Shown here piece by piece: positions 53,999 through 62,701 of a DNA stretch of 64,000 nucleotides. The DNA is from Rhodobacteraceae bacterium EL53. GTDB taxonomy: Bacteria; Pseudomonadota; Alphaproteobacteria; Rhodobacterales; Rhodobacteraceae. Where the stretch lies: assembly GCA_900313015.1 (NCBI GenBank), contig OMPR01000010.1, positions 62,001-126,000 on the forward strand, given 5' to 3'. Position 1 is the first letter of the stretch, and the number at the start of each line of letters is the position of its first letter. The position numbers and the translations under genes are program-made. The notes under the pieces were generated by a model. The model was not told the DNA's origin. It ran no database searches and saw only the letters and a program-made list of their open reading frames with translations.

Positions 53999-54727
53999 TT
54001 AGGTGTCCTTGGCAACGCGCGCTAGTGTGAGCACGAAAATATGATGTGCGCCGCCGCCAAGGCAGGCGTTGGCGCAGGCAGTGAGGGTCGCGCCGGATGT
54101 CATGACGTCATCCACCAGCAACACATCGCGCGCGGCCATTCGGTGGCGACGTTTAGGGTGGGGGTGGATCGCGGTGGACAGGGTCTTGGTGCGCTCGTCT
54201 GCGGTCATCCCCTCTAACATCGGGGTGTTTTTGGTGCGGATCAGCAGATCGGGGCAGTAGGACAGAGAGGTTTCGTTGGCGATGTATTGAGCCAGCAGGG
54301 CGGATTGGTTGTAGCGGCGTTTGATCAGGCGGGAGCGATGCAGGGGCACCGGCGCGATCAGCATTTTGTCGTGCAGTATGGATTTGGCGGCGCGCGCCAT
54401 CCACAGCGCGGCGGGGCGGGCGAATTCGGGACGGTCCCCATGTTTCAGGCCAAGGATCATCCGTCGTGCGCGCCCGGTATAGAGCAGCGCGGCGCGGCCA
54501 TCCCGCCATGGGCGGGGCGTAGTCATGCAGTCGTCGCATTCGATCCGGTGACCATCGGTACCGCCGGGCAACGGGGTGCCGCAGCTTTCGCAGATAGTGC
54601 CCGCGATAAAGGGCGTTTCGCGCCAACAGGGGCCACACAGGCCGAAGTCAGATGTGACCAGATCCCCGCACCCCAGACAGCGTGGCGGGTAGATCAGTTC
54701 GATGGCTGTTTGAATCCGGGTCCACAT
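53999..54727 (-). CDS. comF: ComF family phosphoribosyltransferase-like protein
   Basis: The 242-residue protein has an N-terminal zinc region with four CxxC pairs (CLGCGD, CGPCW, CESCG, CDDC) and a C-terminal phosphoribosyltransferase motif, VLLVDDVMTSGATL. ComF proteins help DNA uptake in competent bacteria and remain in non-competent relatives. It diverges from the methyltransferase gene at 54745 with only about 17 bases between them. Confidence 0.9.
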   Translation of the reverse strand: MWTRIQTAIELIYPPRCLGCGDLVTSDFGLCGPCWRETPFIAGTICESCGTPLPGGTDGHRIECDDCMTTPRPWRDGRAALLYTGRARRMILGLKHGDRPEFARPAALWMARAAKSILHDKMLIAPVPLHRSRLIKRRYNQSALLAQYIANETSLSYCPDLLIRTKNTPMLEGMTADERTKTLSTAIHPHPKRRHRMAARDVLLVDDVMTSGATLTACANACLGGGAHHIFVLTLARVAKDT

Positions 54728-54744
54728 CGGATTAATTGCACCTC

Positions 54745-55575
54745 ATGAAAATGCCTGCCCCCAATACGCCGTTGCTGGTGGATCGCGATGCTTTGGCCGC
54801 GCACCGCGCCCGGGTTCGTTCTGATGCGTTGTTCCTGCACCACGCTGCGGTGGATGAGGTGCAGGATCGCCTGTCTTTGGTTAACAAGACGTTTACGGCA
54901 CCGGCCGTGGTGACGCCTTTTGCCGGGGTTTGGGCCGATGTGCTGCCCGGTGCGCGTTTGGTGGCGGATGACGAGGTGCTGGATCTGCCTGTCGGTGGCC
55001 ATGATCTGGTGGTGCATGCGATGGGATTGCATTGGGCCAATGACCCCGTGGGGCAGTTGATCCAGTGTCGCCGAGCCTTGCGCCCGGATGGGTTGATGTT
55101 GGTGATCTGTCTGGGGGGGCAGACCCTGCACCAGTTGCGCGCAGCATTGGGGCAGGCTGAGATCGAGGTGAAGGGCGGGCTGTCGCCGCGCGTTGCGCCA
55201 ATGGGGGAGTTGCGTGAGCTGGGCGCGTTGTTGCAGCGCGCCGGGTTGGCCTTGCCGGTGGCGGATTCCGTGCCGTTAACGGCTGAGTACCGAGATCTAA
55301 AGCACCTGATGCGGGATTTGCGGAACATGGGAGAGACCAATGCGCTGGGCGCGCGGGTCCGACATGCGACCCCTCGGGCGGTGTTCGAGCGGGCAGAGGC
55401 GTTGTATCGCGATCACTTTGCTAATGCTGCGGGGCGGTTGCCTGCGACCTTTGAATTGGTCTGTTTGACGGGGTGGTCCCCGGACGAAAGTCAGCCTAAG
55501 CCATTGCGCCCAGGATCGGCGCAGGCCCGGCTGGCGGATGCCTTGCTGACCAAAGAAACCAAACTGTCCGATTGA
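54745..55575 (+). CDS. SAM-dependent methyltransferase-like protein (NDUFAF5/BioC group)
   Basis: The 276-residue protein has the layout of SAM methyltransferases of the NDUFAF5/BioC type: LDLPVGGHDLVVHAMGLHWANDP and ALRPDGLMLVICLGG. The first SAM loop (GxGxG) is not clear, so the binding site may be degenerate. ATG 54745 or ATG 54751 are both possible starts; ribosome sites are weak. It stands beside comF and hemH with no clear operon. Confidence 0.75.
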   Translation: MKMPAPNTPLLVDRDALAAHRARVRSDALFLHHAAVDEVQDRLSLVNKTFTAPAVVTPFAGVWADVLPGARLVADDEVLDLPVGGHDLVVHAMGLHWANDPVGQLIQCRRALRPDGLMLVICLGGQTLHQLRAALGQAEIEVKGGLSPRVAPMGELRELGALLQRAGLALPVADSVPLTAEYRDLKHLMRDLRNMGETNALGARVRHATPRAVFERAEALYRDHFANAAGRLPATFELVCLTGWSPDESQPKPLRPGSAQARLADALLTKETKLSD

Positions 55576-55625
55576 CCGGCGGGGAATTCCCGTTATCTCC
55601 CACCTAGACCGACGTTTTATTCAGG

Positions 55626-56684
55626 ATGCCAGATATGTTCGAAGCGACCCGCCCGGCCCATGCCCCAGCTGATCACCCAAAGGTAAAGATGGGCAAGGTT
55701 GGCATCCTGTTGGCCAACCTGGGAACGCCGGATGATTATTCATACTGGCCCATGCGGCGATACCTGAACGAGTTTTTGTCGGACCAGCGGGTAATCGATT
55801 ACCCGAAATGGAAATGGCAGCCGTTGTTACAGTTGATCATCCTGACCAAACGCCCGTTCAGTTCGGGTGCGGCGTATAAATCCATTTGGAATCACGAAAA
55901 GGGCGAAAGCCCGTTGTTGACGATCACCAAAGATCAGACCGTCAAAATGGCCGCAGCAATGCAAGAGCGGTACGGCGATCAGGTGATGGTGGATTACTGC
56001 ATGCGCTATGGCAATCCGTCGACCAAATCGAAGGTGCGCGAGATGGTTGAAGCTGGGTGTGACAAGATCTTGTTCTTCCCCCTTTATCCACACTACGCGG
56101 GGGCAACGTCAGCCACAGCGAATGATGAGTTCTTTCGGGCGCTGATGGATGAGGCCTGGCAACCGGCCAGTCGCACGATTGCGCCCTATTTTGATCGGCC
56201 CGAGTATATTGAGGCGCTGGCCCAGTCGATCGAGCGGGCCTATGAGGGGCTGGAAAAGCGCCCCGATATTCTGGTGTGCTCTTATCATGGCATGCCCAAG
56301 CGGTACTTAATGCAGGGTGACCCGTATCATTGCCAATGCGCCAAGACCACGCGCCTGCTGCGCGAGCGGTTGGGTTGGGATGAGACCGAGATTATGTCGA
56401 CGTTCCAATCCAAATTTGGCCCCGAGGAATGGCTGCAGCCGTATACGGTTGAGCACGTGGCCGAGTTGGCCAAGCAGGGTAAAAAGAACATTGCCATCTG
56501 TGCGCCCGCTTTTTCGGCGGATTGCATCGAAACGCTGGAAGAGATCAATGAAGAGATCAAGGAAAGCTTTGAGCACGCGGGTGGGGAAGTGTTCACCTAT
56601 ATCCCTTGCCTGAACGACGACGACGCGCACATCGCGGCGCTGGGCGCGGTGGTTGAAAGCAATCTGAAGGGGTGGCTGGACTAA
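55626..56684 (+). CDS. hemH: Ferrochelatase
   Basis: The 352-residue enzyme inserts iron into protoporphyrin IX to make heme. It has GILLANLGTPDDYSYWPMRRYLNEFLSD in parts, the active-site segment VCSYHGMPKRYL with the conserved histidine, the MSTFQSKFGPEEWLQPYT block, and CAPAFSADCIETLEEI with the second glutamate. Start ATG 55626 gives MPDMFEATRP. A hairpin terminator lies downstream. Confidence 0.95.
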   Translation: MPDMFEATRPAHAPADHPKVKMGKVGILLANLGTPDDYSYWPMRRYLNEFLSDQRVIDYPKWKWQPLLQLIILTKRPFSSGAAYKSIWNHEKGESPLLTITKDQTVKMAAAMQERYGDQVMVDYCMRYGNPSTKSKVREMVEAGCDKILFFPLYPHYAGATSATANDEFFRALMDEAWQPASRTIAPYFDRPEYIEALAQSIERAYEGLEKRPDILVCSYHGMPKRYLMQGDPYHCQCAKTTRLLRERLGWDETEIMSTFQSKFGPEEWLQPYTVEHVAELAKQGKKNIAICAPAFSADCIETLEEINEEIKESFEHAGGEVFTYIPCLNDDDAHIAALGAVVESNLKGWLD

Positions 56685-56783
56685 GGTCCACGAGACAGGT
56701 GTTAAGGGGCTGACGTCGGTTTAACTGACGGCGGCAACGGCTGCATCACATCGTCGGAACATGCGCCTCAACGGCACAAAAAG

Positions 56784-56815
56784 AAAAAGGCAGCGAATTG
56801 CTTCGCTGCCTTTTT
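56784..56815. terminator. Bidirectional hairpin between hemH and the small membrane protein gene
   Basis: AAAAAGGCAGCGAA (56784 on) pairs with TTCGCTGCCTTTTT ending at 56815 around TTGC. The A-run and T-run allow it to end hemH on the plus strand and the small gene on the minus strand. Confidence 0.85.
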
Positions 56816-56835
56816 CAATTTCGTCTGTAAAAAGC

Positions 56836-57018
56836 TTAGGAGCTTGCTACAGCTGCGCCAACCAGAACCAGCAGGATCAGTGGCAGCAGGATGCCGCTTG
56901 AAGAGCTGCGTGTTTCTTCGACGATTACAGGTGCTTCAACGATCGGCTCAGCAATGTTGCCAGCAGATACGGTTGATGCTGCTGCAGTCAGAGCTGCGGC
57001 CAGTACAAGTTTCTTCAT
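56836..57018 (-). CDS. Small exported membrane-anchored protein (60 residues), unknown function
   Basis: The product has a signal peptide (residues 1-19, MKKLVLAAALTAAASTVSA), a short outer part (about 20-40, including a run of four serines) and a C-terminal membrane helix (about 42-58, GILLPLILLVLVGAAVASS). A strong GGAGG lies just before ATG 57018. I recall similar small proteins next to hemH in roseobacters, sometimes mislabelled ferrochelatase. A hairpin in the leader and a terminator after it suggest high, separate expression. Confidence 0.75.
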   Translation of the reverse strand: MKKLVLAAALTAAASTVSAGNIAEPIVEAPVIVEETRSSSSGILLPLILLVLVGAAVASS

Positions 57019-57036
57019 AATTAACCTCCAGAATTC

Positions 57037-57063
57037 GCACGACATTCAATAGATGAATCGTGC
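57037..57063 (-). promoter_or_regulatory. Leader hairpin before the small membrane protein gene
   Basis: GCACGA at 57037-57042 recurs inverted as TCGTGC at 57058-57063, with TTCA/TGAA pairing inside. It lies 18 bases before the start codon and just ahead of GGAGG, so it could stabilise the mRNA or control translation. Confidence 0.5.
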
Positions 57064-57158
57064 ACCCAAGACTTACCTCGTGGTTTTTTCTAACCAGCTA
57101 CATGGTTGGAATGCAAATGCTAGTTGATCACTTTCGGACTCGCAGCAGTGAAATGTGG

Positions 57159-57758
57159 TCAAATTAGCAACACTTGTGTGCCAACCTTGGCCATTGAGAA
57201 CAGTTCGGCAATGTGTTGGTTGTACAAACCGATGCAGCCATTCGAGGATCGACGCCCAATTTTGCGCGTGTCATGGGTGCCGTGAATGCGGTAATATTTC
57301 CAACTTAGGTACAAAGCATGGGTGCCCAGCGGGTTGTCCGGACCGGGTGGAATGTGGTCAGGCCATTCAGGATTGCGCTTTTTCATCGATGGGGTCGGGG
57401 ACCAGCCCGGACCTTCGACCTTGCGGATGACGCTGGTGCGTCCACGGCGAGTTAACTCATCCGTCAGCGGTACCGACGAGGGGTAGAGCTTGTAGACCGA
57501 TTGATCGTCAGACCAATAGTGCAGCGCCCGCGATGTTGTATCGACCAGAATCGCCCCGTTTCTTGTATTCGAGAAATAGGGCTTCCAGCTCATCGCGCGG
57601 AAGCTTGAAGTGTTGCGGCGCACCGGTGCTTCGGGCTCGGGGGCGGGTCGCAAGGGATCGTCAGGGACGAATTGCGCCAGAGCAGGAGTTGCCAGTGTGC
57701 TGGCAGCACTGATGAGAAATGCACGCCGTGACGAGGGCAAAGAAAGCTTTTTAACCAT
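57159..57758 (-). CDS. Tat-exported L,D-transpeptidase (YkuD domain)
   Basis: The 199-residue protein starts with a twin-arginine signal (SSRRAFLISAASTL, cleavage near PALA-QF) and has a YkuD domain ending YRIHGTHDTRKIG and RRSSNGCIGLY, with the catalytic histidine and cysteine. The N-terminal part is proline-rich. Its use of Tat export rather than a lipobox sets it apart from the one at 13347. The role is peptidoglycan cross-linking or protein attachment in the periplasm. Confidence 0.9.
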   Translation of the reverse strand: MVKKLSLPSSRRAFLISAASTLATPALAQFVPDDPLRPAPEPEAPVRRNTSSFRAMSWKPYFSNTRNGAILVDTTSRALHYWSDDQSVYKLYPSSVPLTDELTRRGRTSVIRKVEGPGWSPTPSMKKRNPEWPDHIPPGPDNPLGTHALYLSWKYYRIHGTHDTRKIGRRSSNGCIGLYNQHIAELFSMAKVGTQVLLI

Positions 57759-57925
57759 TTGGGCAGACCTTTACGCGTTCAATCCAAAATTTTGACTATG
57801 ATATGGCTAGAATGCCTCAGTCGCAAATCAAACCATGCTTTGGTTGGGCTCTGTTGCGTTTGCGCATTTGCGCCTAGGCGTCAGTCAGGGTATTTGGCTG
57901 TGTAACGGATCAATTCAGGTGGCAC

Positions 57926-58438
57926 ATGACGCGCATTTTTTCCCTTTTGTTGGCATGTTTTGTCGTATTGGCAGCGTGTACCCCGTCCAATACCTCGCAG
58001 AGTTTGGGGGCGGATGGCAAACCTTTGCCGAAAGTGTACCGGGTTCGGGGGGATTCGTCGAAGCTGCAATTCCGGATGCTTGATTCGGTTAATGCGTTGC
58101 GGTCGGCCTCGGGGTTGCCTGCTGTTGAGTTGAACGCGCAATTGAATGCCGCTGCAGCCACGCATGCACGAGATATGTCGAAACAGAACCGGCCGTGGCA
58201 CTTTGGGTCAGACGGATCATCGCCTTTGGATCGAGCCGCTCGTGCCGGGTACCCGGGACCGCTGATCGGCGAGGCGATTTCTGAAACCTATGAAACTGAG
58301 CTGGAAACATTGGCAGCTTGGATGGAAGAGGATGGATCGCGATCCGTTATTCTGGACAAAAATGCGATCAATATGGGATTCGCTTGGCATCAGGAAAAGA
58401 GCGGCAAGCTGTGGTGGACATTGGAAATGGGGGGGTAA
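57926..58438 (+). CDS. CAP/SCP-domain lipoprotein
   Basis: The 170-residue protein has a lipobox signal (FVVLAAC, C18) and a CAP/SCP-like domain with LDSVNALRSASGLPAVELNAQLNAAA in parts, then ATHARDMSKQN, WHFGSDGSSP and GEAISETYETE. This domain occurs in secreted and envelope proteins; in bacteria its function is mostly unknown. It is lipid-anchored in the envelope by prediction. AGGTGG lies upstream of ATG 57926. A hairpin terminator follows. Confidence 0.85.
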   Translation: MTRIFSLLLACFVVLAACTPSNTSQSLGADGKPLPKVYRVRGDSSKLQFRMLDSVNALRSASGLPAVELNAQLNAAAATHARDMSKQNRPWHFGSDGSSPLDRAARAGYPGPLIGEAISETYETELETLAAWMEEDGSRSVILDKNAINMGFAWHQEKSGKLWWTLEMGG

Positions 58439-58464
58439 CCCCTGTCCAACCATATAGAGGAACT

Positions 58465-58489
58465 AAAAAAGGCCCCGCTGGGGCCTTTT
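58465..58489. terminator. Hairpin terminator between the CAP gene and ptsN
   Basis: AAAAAAGGCCCC (58465-58476) faces GGGGCCTTTT (58480-58489) around a short GCT loop. It can end the CAP gene on the plus strand and ptsN on the minus strand. Confidence 0.85.
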
Positions 58490-58523
58490 GTGTGTCTGGG
58501 CTGAAGCCTGAAGTTTTTGCCGT

Positions 58524-58988
58524 TTATGCTGCTTGGACAGCCTGCGGTTCTGTTAGAATCGCATAGAGCGTTCCGGGATTCAGGTTGGCCCGCAATTTGG
58601 CGCAGACCGCTGGCACCCGCAGGGTCCGCGAAACAAGCGCCAGTGCCTTGAGGTGTTCGACGCCGGCCTCTTCGGGGGCGAACAAAGCAAAAGCGATATC
58701 GATCGGTTGGCGGTCGACCGATCCAAAATCAATCGGTTTTTCCAGCATCACAAACACCGCGCTGACCTGTTCCAGGCCAGGCATGCGTGCATGAGGCAGG
58801 GCAACACCGTTGCCGACGCCAGTTGGACCGAGGCTTTCACGCTCCATCAAGGCCTCGACTGTGGCTTGGGCATTCATACCCAGGGCGCTGGACGCCAGTT
58901 CGCCGATCTCTTGAAAAAGACGCTTTTTACTCGACGCAGCCGAGAAGACCCGGACCGCTTCGGGTTTAAGGATGCTTGAAAGCTCCAT
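58524..58988 (-). CDS. ptsN: Nitrogen-regulatory PTS enzyme IIA
   Basis: The 154-residue protein has the EIIA(Ntr) phospho-histidine motif GVALPHARM with the histidine in LPHAR, and the opening LSSILKPEAVRVFSAASSKKRLFQEI. It takes part in the nitrogen PTS phosphorelay, which regulates potassium and carbon-nitrogen balance. ATG 58988 is chosen because it begins MELSSILKPE; an extension to 59033 is not conserved. It follows hpf by 65 bases. The usual neighbour rpoN is not between lptB and hpf here. Confidence 0.92.
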   Translation of the reverse strand: MELSSILKPEAVRVFSAASSKKRLFQEIGELASSALGMNAQATVEALMERESLGPTGVGNGVALPHARMPGLEQVSAVFVMLEKPIDFGSVDRQPIDIAFALFAPEEAGVEHLKALALVSRTLRVPAVCAKLRANLNPGTLYAILTEPQAVQAA

Positions 58989-59053
58989 ACCGTGCTTGCT
59001 CCAAAATGATGTCCCCGCAAGATGCGAGGACATACATATCTAAATTCTTGCCT

Positions 59054-59617
59054 TTACGGATCGATCCAGCCGATATTTCCGTCTTCTCGACGATACACGA
59101 CATTCAATCCGTCTTTGCCTTCTTTTCGGAAAACAAGCACCGGTGCGCCGGCCAATTCCATCTGCATCACGGCTTCTCCGACCGAGAGTGAGGGAATCTT
59201 GGTTTCCATTTCTGCCACGATCACAGGCTGGAGCGTATCAGGCTCGGCCTCGGAGTGGGATTCGTCAGAGGCGAGGATATACGAGGAAGCGCCAAAGAGT
59301 TCAACCGGCTCAGATCGATCCTTGTGGTGGTCCTTGAGTCTGCGCTTATATCTGCGCAGCTGTTTTTCCATTTTATCACTGCAACCTTGGAAAGCTGCGT
59401 AGATTTCTGTTGCATGGGCCTTGGCTTGAGCTGTCAGGCCGGTCGACAAATGGACGGTGGTTTCGCATACATATTCATGCGCCGAACGGGAAAAGACGAT
59501 GCTGGCATCGGTCGGGCGTTCCGCATATTTTTTGACGACCTCGCCCAATTCAGTCTGCACGTGAGTTTGCAGGGCTTCACCGATATCAATCTGTTTTCCG
59601 CTGATTTGGTAACGCAT
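59054..59617 (-). CDS. hpf: Ribosome hibernation-promoting factor, long form
   Basis: The 187-residue protein starts MRYQISGKQIDIGEALQTHV and has the ribosome-binding N-terminal part (about 1-100) and a C-terminal dimerisation domain (VIVAEMETKIPSLSVGEAVM through VVYRREDGNIGWIDP). Long HPF forms join ribosomes into 100S dimers in stationary phase. ATG 59617 follows AAGGAG. It lies upstream of ptsN and downstream of lptB. Confidence 0.93.
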   Translation of the reverse strand: MRYQISGKQIDIGEALQTHVQTELGEVVKKYAERPTDASIVFSRSAHEYVCETTVHLSTGLTAQAKAHATEIYAAFQGCSDKMEKQLRRYKRRLKDHHKDRSEPVELFGASSYILASDESHSEAEPDTLQPVIVAEMETKIPSLSVGEAVMQMELAGAPVLVFRKEGKDGLNVVYRREDGNIGWIDP

Positions 59618-59656
59618 GTGTTCTCCTTCACAATTCTCATCCGTTTTCACGCCCAA

Positions 59657-59872
59657 TAATTTGGGCGCACCTGTTATTGTCGGATGATGGGATTAGGCAG
59701 GTGCCGCGGCTGTATGCGTTCGAACCCTTCAATGAAGGGACGACCGAGGACAGCTTCAGACCGCAGGTTTGCCATACTGCAATTGACGCAAGAGACGGGC
59801 AAAGAGTCAATCGTAAGTGGTACAGAAAGTTCGAAAAATTCGCACCCGGTTCAGCGGAATTTGGCTTAAGTA
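59657..59872. other. Intergenic region between hpf and lptB
   Basis: The 216-base gap has a CGCCCAAT/ATTTGGGCG hairpin near its left end (59649-59667) and an inverted repeat, ATTGAC at 59782-59787 and GTCAAT at 59806-59811 with an 18-base gap. It should hold the hpf promoter. rpoN, which sits here in many alphaproteobacteria, is absent and I see no trace of it. No RNA gene is evident. Confidence 0.5.
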
Positions 59873-60631
59873 TCAGGAAATGCGGAAGTTTTCGCCGAGA
59901 TACACGCGGCGGACATTTTCGTTGTCGACCACCTCTTCGGGGGTGCCGGACATCAACATCTTGCCGTCATGCAGGATATAGGCGCGATCAACGATTTCGA
60001 GGGTTTCGCGCACATTGTGGTCGGTGATCAGCACACCGATACCGCGCTTTTTCAGGTCGGCAACTAGGTGGCGGATATCGCCAACGCTGATCGGATCAAC
60101 ACCCGCAAAGGGTTCATCCAACAGCAGATATTTGGGATCGGCCGCCAGGCAGCGGGCGATCTCGACACGCCGCCGTTCCCCGCCCGACAGCGCCAGAGCA
60201 GGGGCTCGGCGCAGGTGTTCGATGGAGAAATCCGACAGCAGCTCTTCGAGGCGCTCTTTGCGCTTGTGCCCATGTTTGATGGTCACGTCCAACACAGCGG
60301 AAATGTTCTCTTCGACGCTGAGGCCACGAAAGATCGACATTTCTTGAGGCAGGTACCCGATCCCAAGGCGGGCGCGGCGGTACATGGGCAGGGTGGTGAC
60401 GTTCTGGCCATCAATGGTGACGGTGCCAGCTTCGGGGAAGACCAGCCCGGCGACAGAATAGAATGTGGTGGTTTTTCCCGACCCGTTTGGGCCCAGCAGG
60501 GCGACAACTTCGGAGCGGCCCAGCGTCATTGAAACGTCACGGATGACGGTCTTTTTGCTGTAGGATTTGCGCAGTTTATCAATTCTTAGTCCCGAGGCGC
60601 CCTCGGTGACCGTTAGTTTCGGGCTGCTCAT
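59873..60631 (-). CDS. lptB: LPS export ABC transporter ATP-binding protein LptB
   Basis: The 252-residue ATPase has Walker [10 protein letters not shown], signature [13 protein letters not shown], Walker [14 protein letters not shown] and the switch [10 protein letters not shown]. LptB with LptF and LptG drives lipopolysaccharide from the inner membrane to the LptA bridge. Start ATG overlaps the lptA stop by one base (TGATG). Long LptB-specific sequence [20 protein letters not shown] is present. Confidence 0.95.
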   Translation of the reverse strand: MSSPKLTVTEGASGLRIDKLRKSYSKKTVIRDVSMTLGRSEVVALLGPNGSGKTTTFYSVAGLVFPEAGTVTIDGQNVTTLPMYRRARLGIGYLPQEMSIFRGLSVEENISAVLDVTIKHGHKRKERLEELLSDFSIEHLRRAPALALSGGERRRVEIARCLAADPKYLLLDEPFAGVDPISVGDIRHLVADLKKRGIGVLITDHNVRETLEIVDRAYILHDGKMLMSGTPEEVVDNENVRRVYLGENFRIS

Positions 60632-61122
60632 CAATTCTTGTCCGAATTCAGGATTGTTTTCACCCGGCCAACCATCTGCGCGGTTCCGGTGATCAGATTC
60701 ACCGTCATTTTGTTCGAGGTCAGCGCATTTTGGCCCTGCGTAAGCAGCACATTTCCGGTCATCACGATCACACCGCTGTCGATGGTGTAATCGGCGCGTT
60801 CGGCTTGGGCGGCATCGGGGCCGCTGACCAGCACAACGTCGCCGGTGGCCTCCATCCGTTCGATACCGCTGGCTTCTTGGTTGTAGATCACCAGCACGCG
60901 TTTGGCCGACAGGCGCATTTCGCCCTGTCCCACAACAACATTGCCTAGGAATTCAGCAGATCCGTCTTCTTGATTCACATCCAATGTGTCAGCTGTGACT
61001 TCGACGGGAAGGGAGGGATCAGCCTTGATTGCGCCAAACGCGACGTTGGCGGATTGTGCCAAAACAGGGGCTGCGCCTAGAGCTAACAGGAGACTGACAA
61101 TCAAAACGCGGATGTTTGGCAC
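60631..61122 (-). CDS. lptA: LPS transport periplasmic protein LptA
   Basis: The 163-residue protein has a signal peptide (cleavage near VLA-QS) and an OstA-like beta domain with [22 protein letters not shown] and [10 protein letters not shown]. It forms the periplasmic bridge for LPS. The start is GTG 61122 with lptC stopping 3 bases before, so the three lpt genes are coupled. Confidence 0.92.
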   Translation of the reverse strand: MPNIRVLIVSLLLALGAAPVLAQSANVAFGAIKADPSLPVEVTADTLDVNQEDGSAEFLGNVVVGQGEMRLSAKRVLVIYNQEASGIERMEATGDVVLVSGPDAAQAERADYTIDSGVIVMTGNVLLTQGQNALTSNKMTVNLITGTAQMVGRVKTILNSDKN

Positions 61123-61125
61123 AGG

Positions 61126-61725
61126 TTATCTTTCTGATTTTTGCGGCAGGTATACCAGCTTAACCCCATTTTTGAAAAGCATATGGACGGGCCCGTCACC
61201 ATTTTTTGTAGTGATATCCATGTTACCTGCCGTAAAATCACCGATTATCCCGCTTCCGGCGACCTCTCGCGGGGTTTGGGCGGCGATCCCTCGGAGGGCT
61301 GAGTGCAATTCATCGGTAGTTATGCGTAGGCCATCTGTCGACGTTATAAGTACATTTCCAAGAAATTTGGCTTGGTTCTTGTTCATGCGAACCTCGCCAG
61401 TGTCTGAGGTCAAAGTAATCACTTTGCCGTCCGCCAGTTTGAGCCAGCCATTCAGGTCAGTCACCACTGCCGGGGCGTCCGTGCCACCGGGGCGCGCGCG
61501 GCTGGCGGTCACGGTGATTTCTTCGCCCGCGGGAGTGGTGCTAGAGAAATAGGGTTTGGTGACTTGCTGATCGCGCATCCGGTCGGCAATTTCGTCTTCG
61601 GCAAAGGGAATGTCTGCGGTGGGGCCAATGCTGCGGGAAATCAAAAACAAGGTCGACAGCAGGACAAGGGCCGCCAGAGGCAGCAGAACCTTGAGCAATC
61701 GCACCATGCGGGAATAGAAATCCAA
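61126..61725 (-). CDS. lptC: LPS export protein LptC
   Basis: The 199-residue protein has one N-terminal membrane helix (MVRLLKVLLPLAALVLLSTLFL) and a periplasmic beta part with a VTDLNGWLKLADGKVITL and VRMNKNQAKFLGNVLI motif. It hands LPS from LptBFG to LptA. The start is uncertain: TTG 61725 (LDFYSRMVRLL) has an AGGGGG sequence 11 bases upstream and fits the family; ATG 61707 is the nearest ATG. The open frame extends up to 61821, which overlaps kdsD and is rejected. Confidence 0.85.
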   Translation of the reverse strand: MDFYSRMVRLLKVLLPLAALVLLSTLFLISRSIGPTADIPFAEDEIADRMRDQQVTKPYFSSTTPAGEEITVTASRARPGGTDAPAVVTDLNGWLKLADGKVITLTSDTGEVRMNKNQAKFLGNVLITSTDGLRITTDELHSALRGIAAQTPREVAGSGIIGDFTAGNMDITTKNGDGPVHMLFKNGVKLVYLPQKSER

Positions 61726-61741
61726 GCGACCGGGCCCCCTG

Positions 61742-62701
61742 TTAACCCAGACCGACGCGCAGGCAGTCGTGGATGTGAAGCAAACCCTGCGCCGTGGCCG
61801 GACCATTGGGGTCAACCACAAACAGACAGGTGATTTTACGCGCGTTCATCACCGCGACGGCTTCTTCGGCGAGGGCATCGGGGCCGATGGTGGTTGGATC
61901 AGCGGTCATGACTTGTTCGGCGTTCAGGTCCAGCAGCCCGTCCATGTTCCGGCGCAAATCCCCATCGGTGATGATGCCCGCAAGGGTGCCATCGGGGCGG
62001 GTTACACCGGCGACGCCAAACCCCTTTTGGCTGATTTCGATCAGCGTGTCGCTCATCGGGGCTGTGGTTGGAATGGTAGGCAGGGCAGCGCCTGCGTGCA
62101 TCAAGTCGCGCACTTTGGACAGACGCGCACCCAGTTTACCACCGGGGTGGAAGTCGCGGAAGTTTTCCGGGGTAAAGGCGCGGTGTTCCATCAGGGCTAC
62201 GGCTAAGGCATCGCCAAGCGCCAAGGTCATCGTGGTCGAGGTGGTCGGCACGATGCCGGATCCACATGCCTCTTCGGCGCGGGGCAGAACCAGCGCCACG
62301 TCGGATTGTTTCAACAGAGTCGAATCAGGGCGGCTGGCCACACCGATCAGGGGAATGTTGAAGCGGCGGGTATAGGCGACCATATCCGCCAATTCGGGCG
62401 TTTCGCCGGAATTGGACAGCACCAGTGCCACGTCGCCTTGGGCCATCATGCCCAAATCGCCATGGCTGGCCTCGGCAGGGTGGACAAAATGTGCCGGGGT
62501 GCCGGTCGAGGCAAAGGTGGCGGCCATCTTACGGGCAATGTGGCCGGATTTACCCATGCCAGAAATGATCACCCGCCCGGTTGCGTTCAGCAGGGTTTCA
62601 ACGGCGCGGTCAAAGCTGTCGTCCAGACCGGCGGCCAATTGGCTAAGCCCGTCCTGTTCCACCGCAATCACGCGGCGGGCGATATCCTGAAAACTGGTCA
62701 T
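61742..62701 (-). CDS. kdsD: Arabinose-5-phosphate isomerase (KdsD/KpsF)
   Basis: The 319-residue protein has a SIS sugar-isomerase domain (VIISGMGKSGHIARKMAATFAST, HGDLGMM, SNSGETPELA) and two C-terminal CBS domains (HPGGKLGARLSKVRDLMHAG onward). It makes arabinose 5-phosphate, the first precursor of Kdo. It is in the LPS export operon (16 bases before lptC). The kdsB gene at 20-21 kb uses the same pathway product. Confidence 0.93.
   Translation of the reverse strand: MTSFQDIARRVIAVEQDGLSQLAAGLDDSFDRAVETLLNATGRVIISGMGKSGHIARKMAATFASTGTPAHFVHPAEASHGDLGMMAQGDVALVLSNSGETPELADMVAYTRRFNIPLIGVASRPDSTLLKQSDVALVLPRAEEACGSGIVPTTSTTMTLALGDALAVALMEHRAFTPENFRDFHPGGKLGARLSKVRDLMHAGAALPTIPTTAPMSDTLIEISQKGFGVAGVTRPDGTLAGIITDGDLRRNMDGLLDLNAEQVMTADPTTIGPDALAEEAVAVMNARKITCLFVVDPNGPATAQGLLHIHDCLRVGLG

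Noticed and set aside
59677-60027. 116-codon plus-strand frame between hpf and lptB
   Set aside because: Its 3' half overlaps the conserved end of lptB on the other strand, and no start signal or domain is seen.
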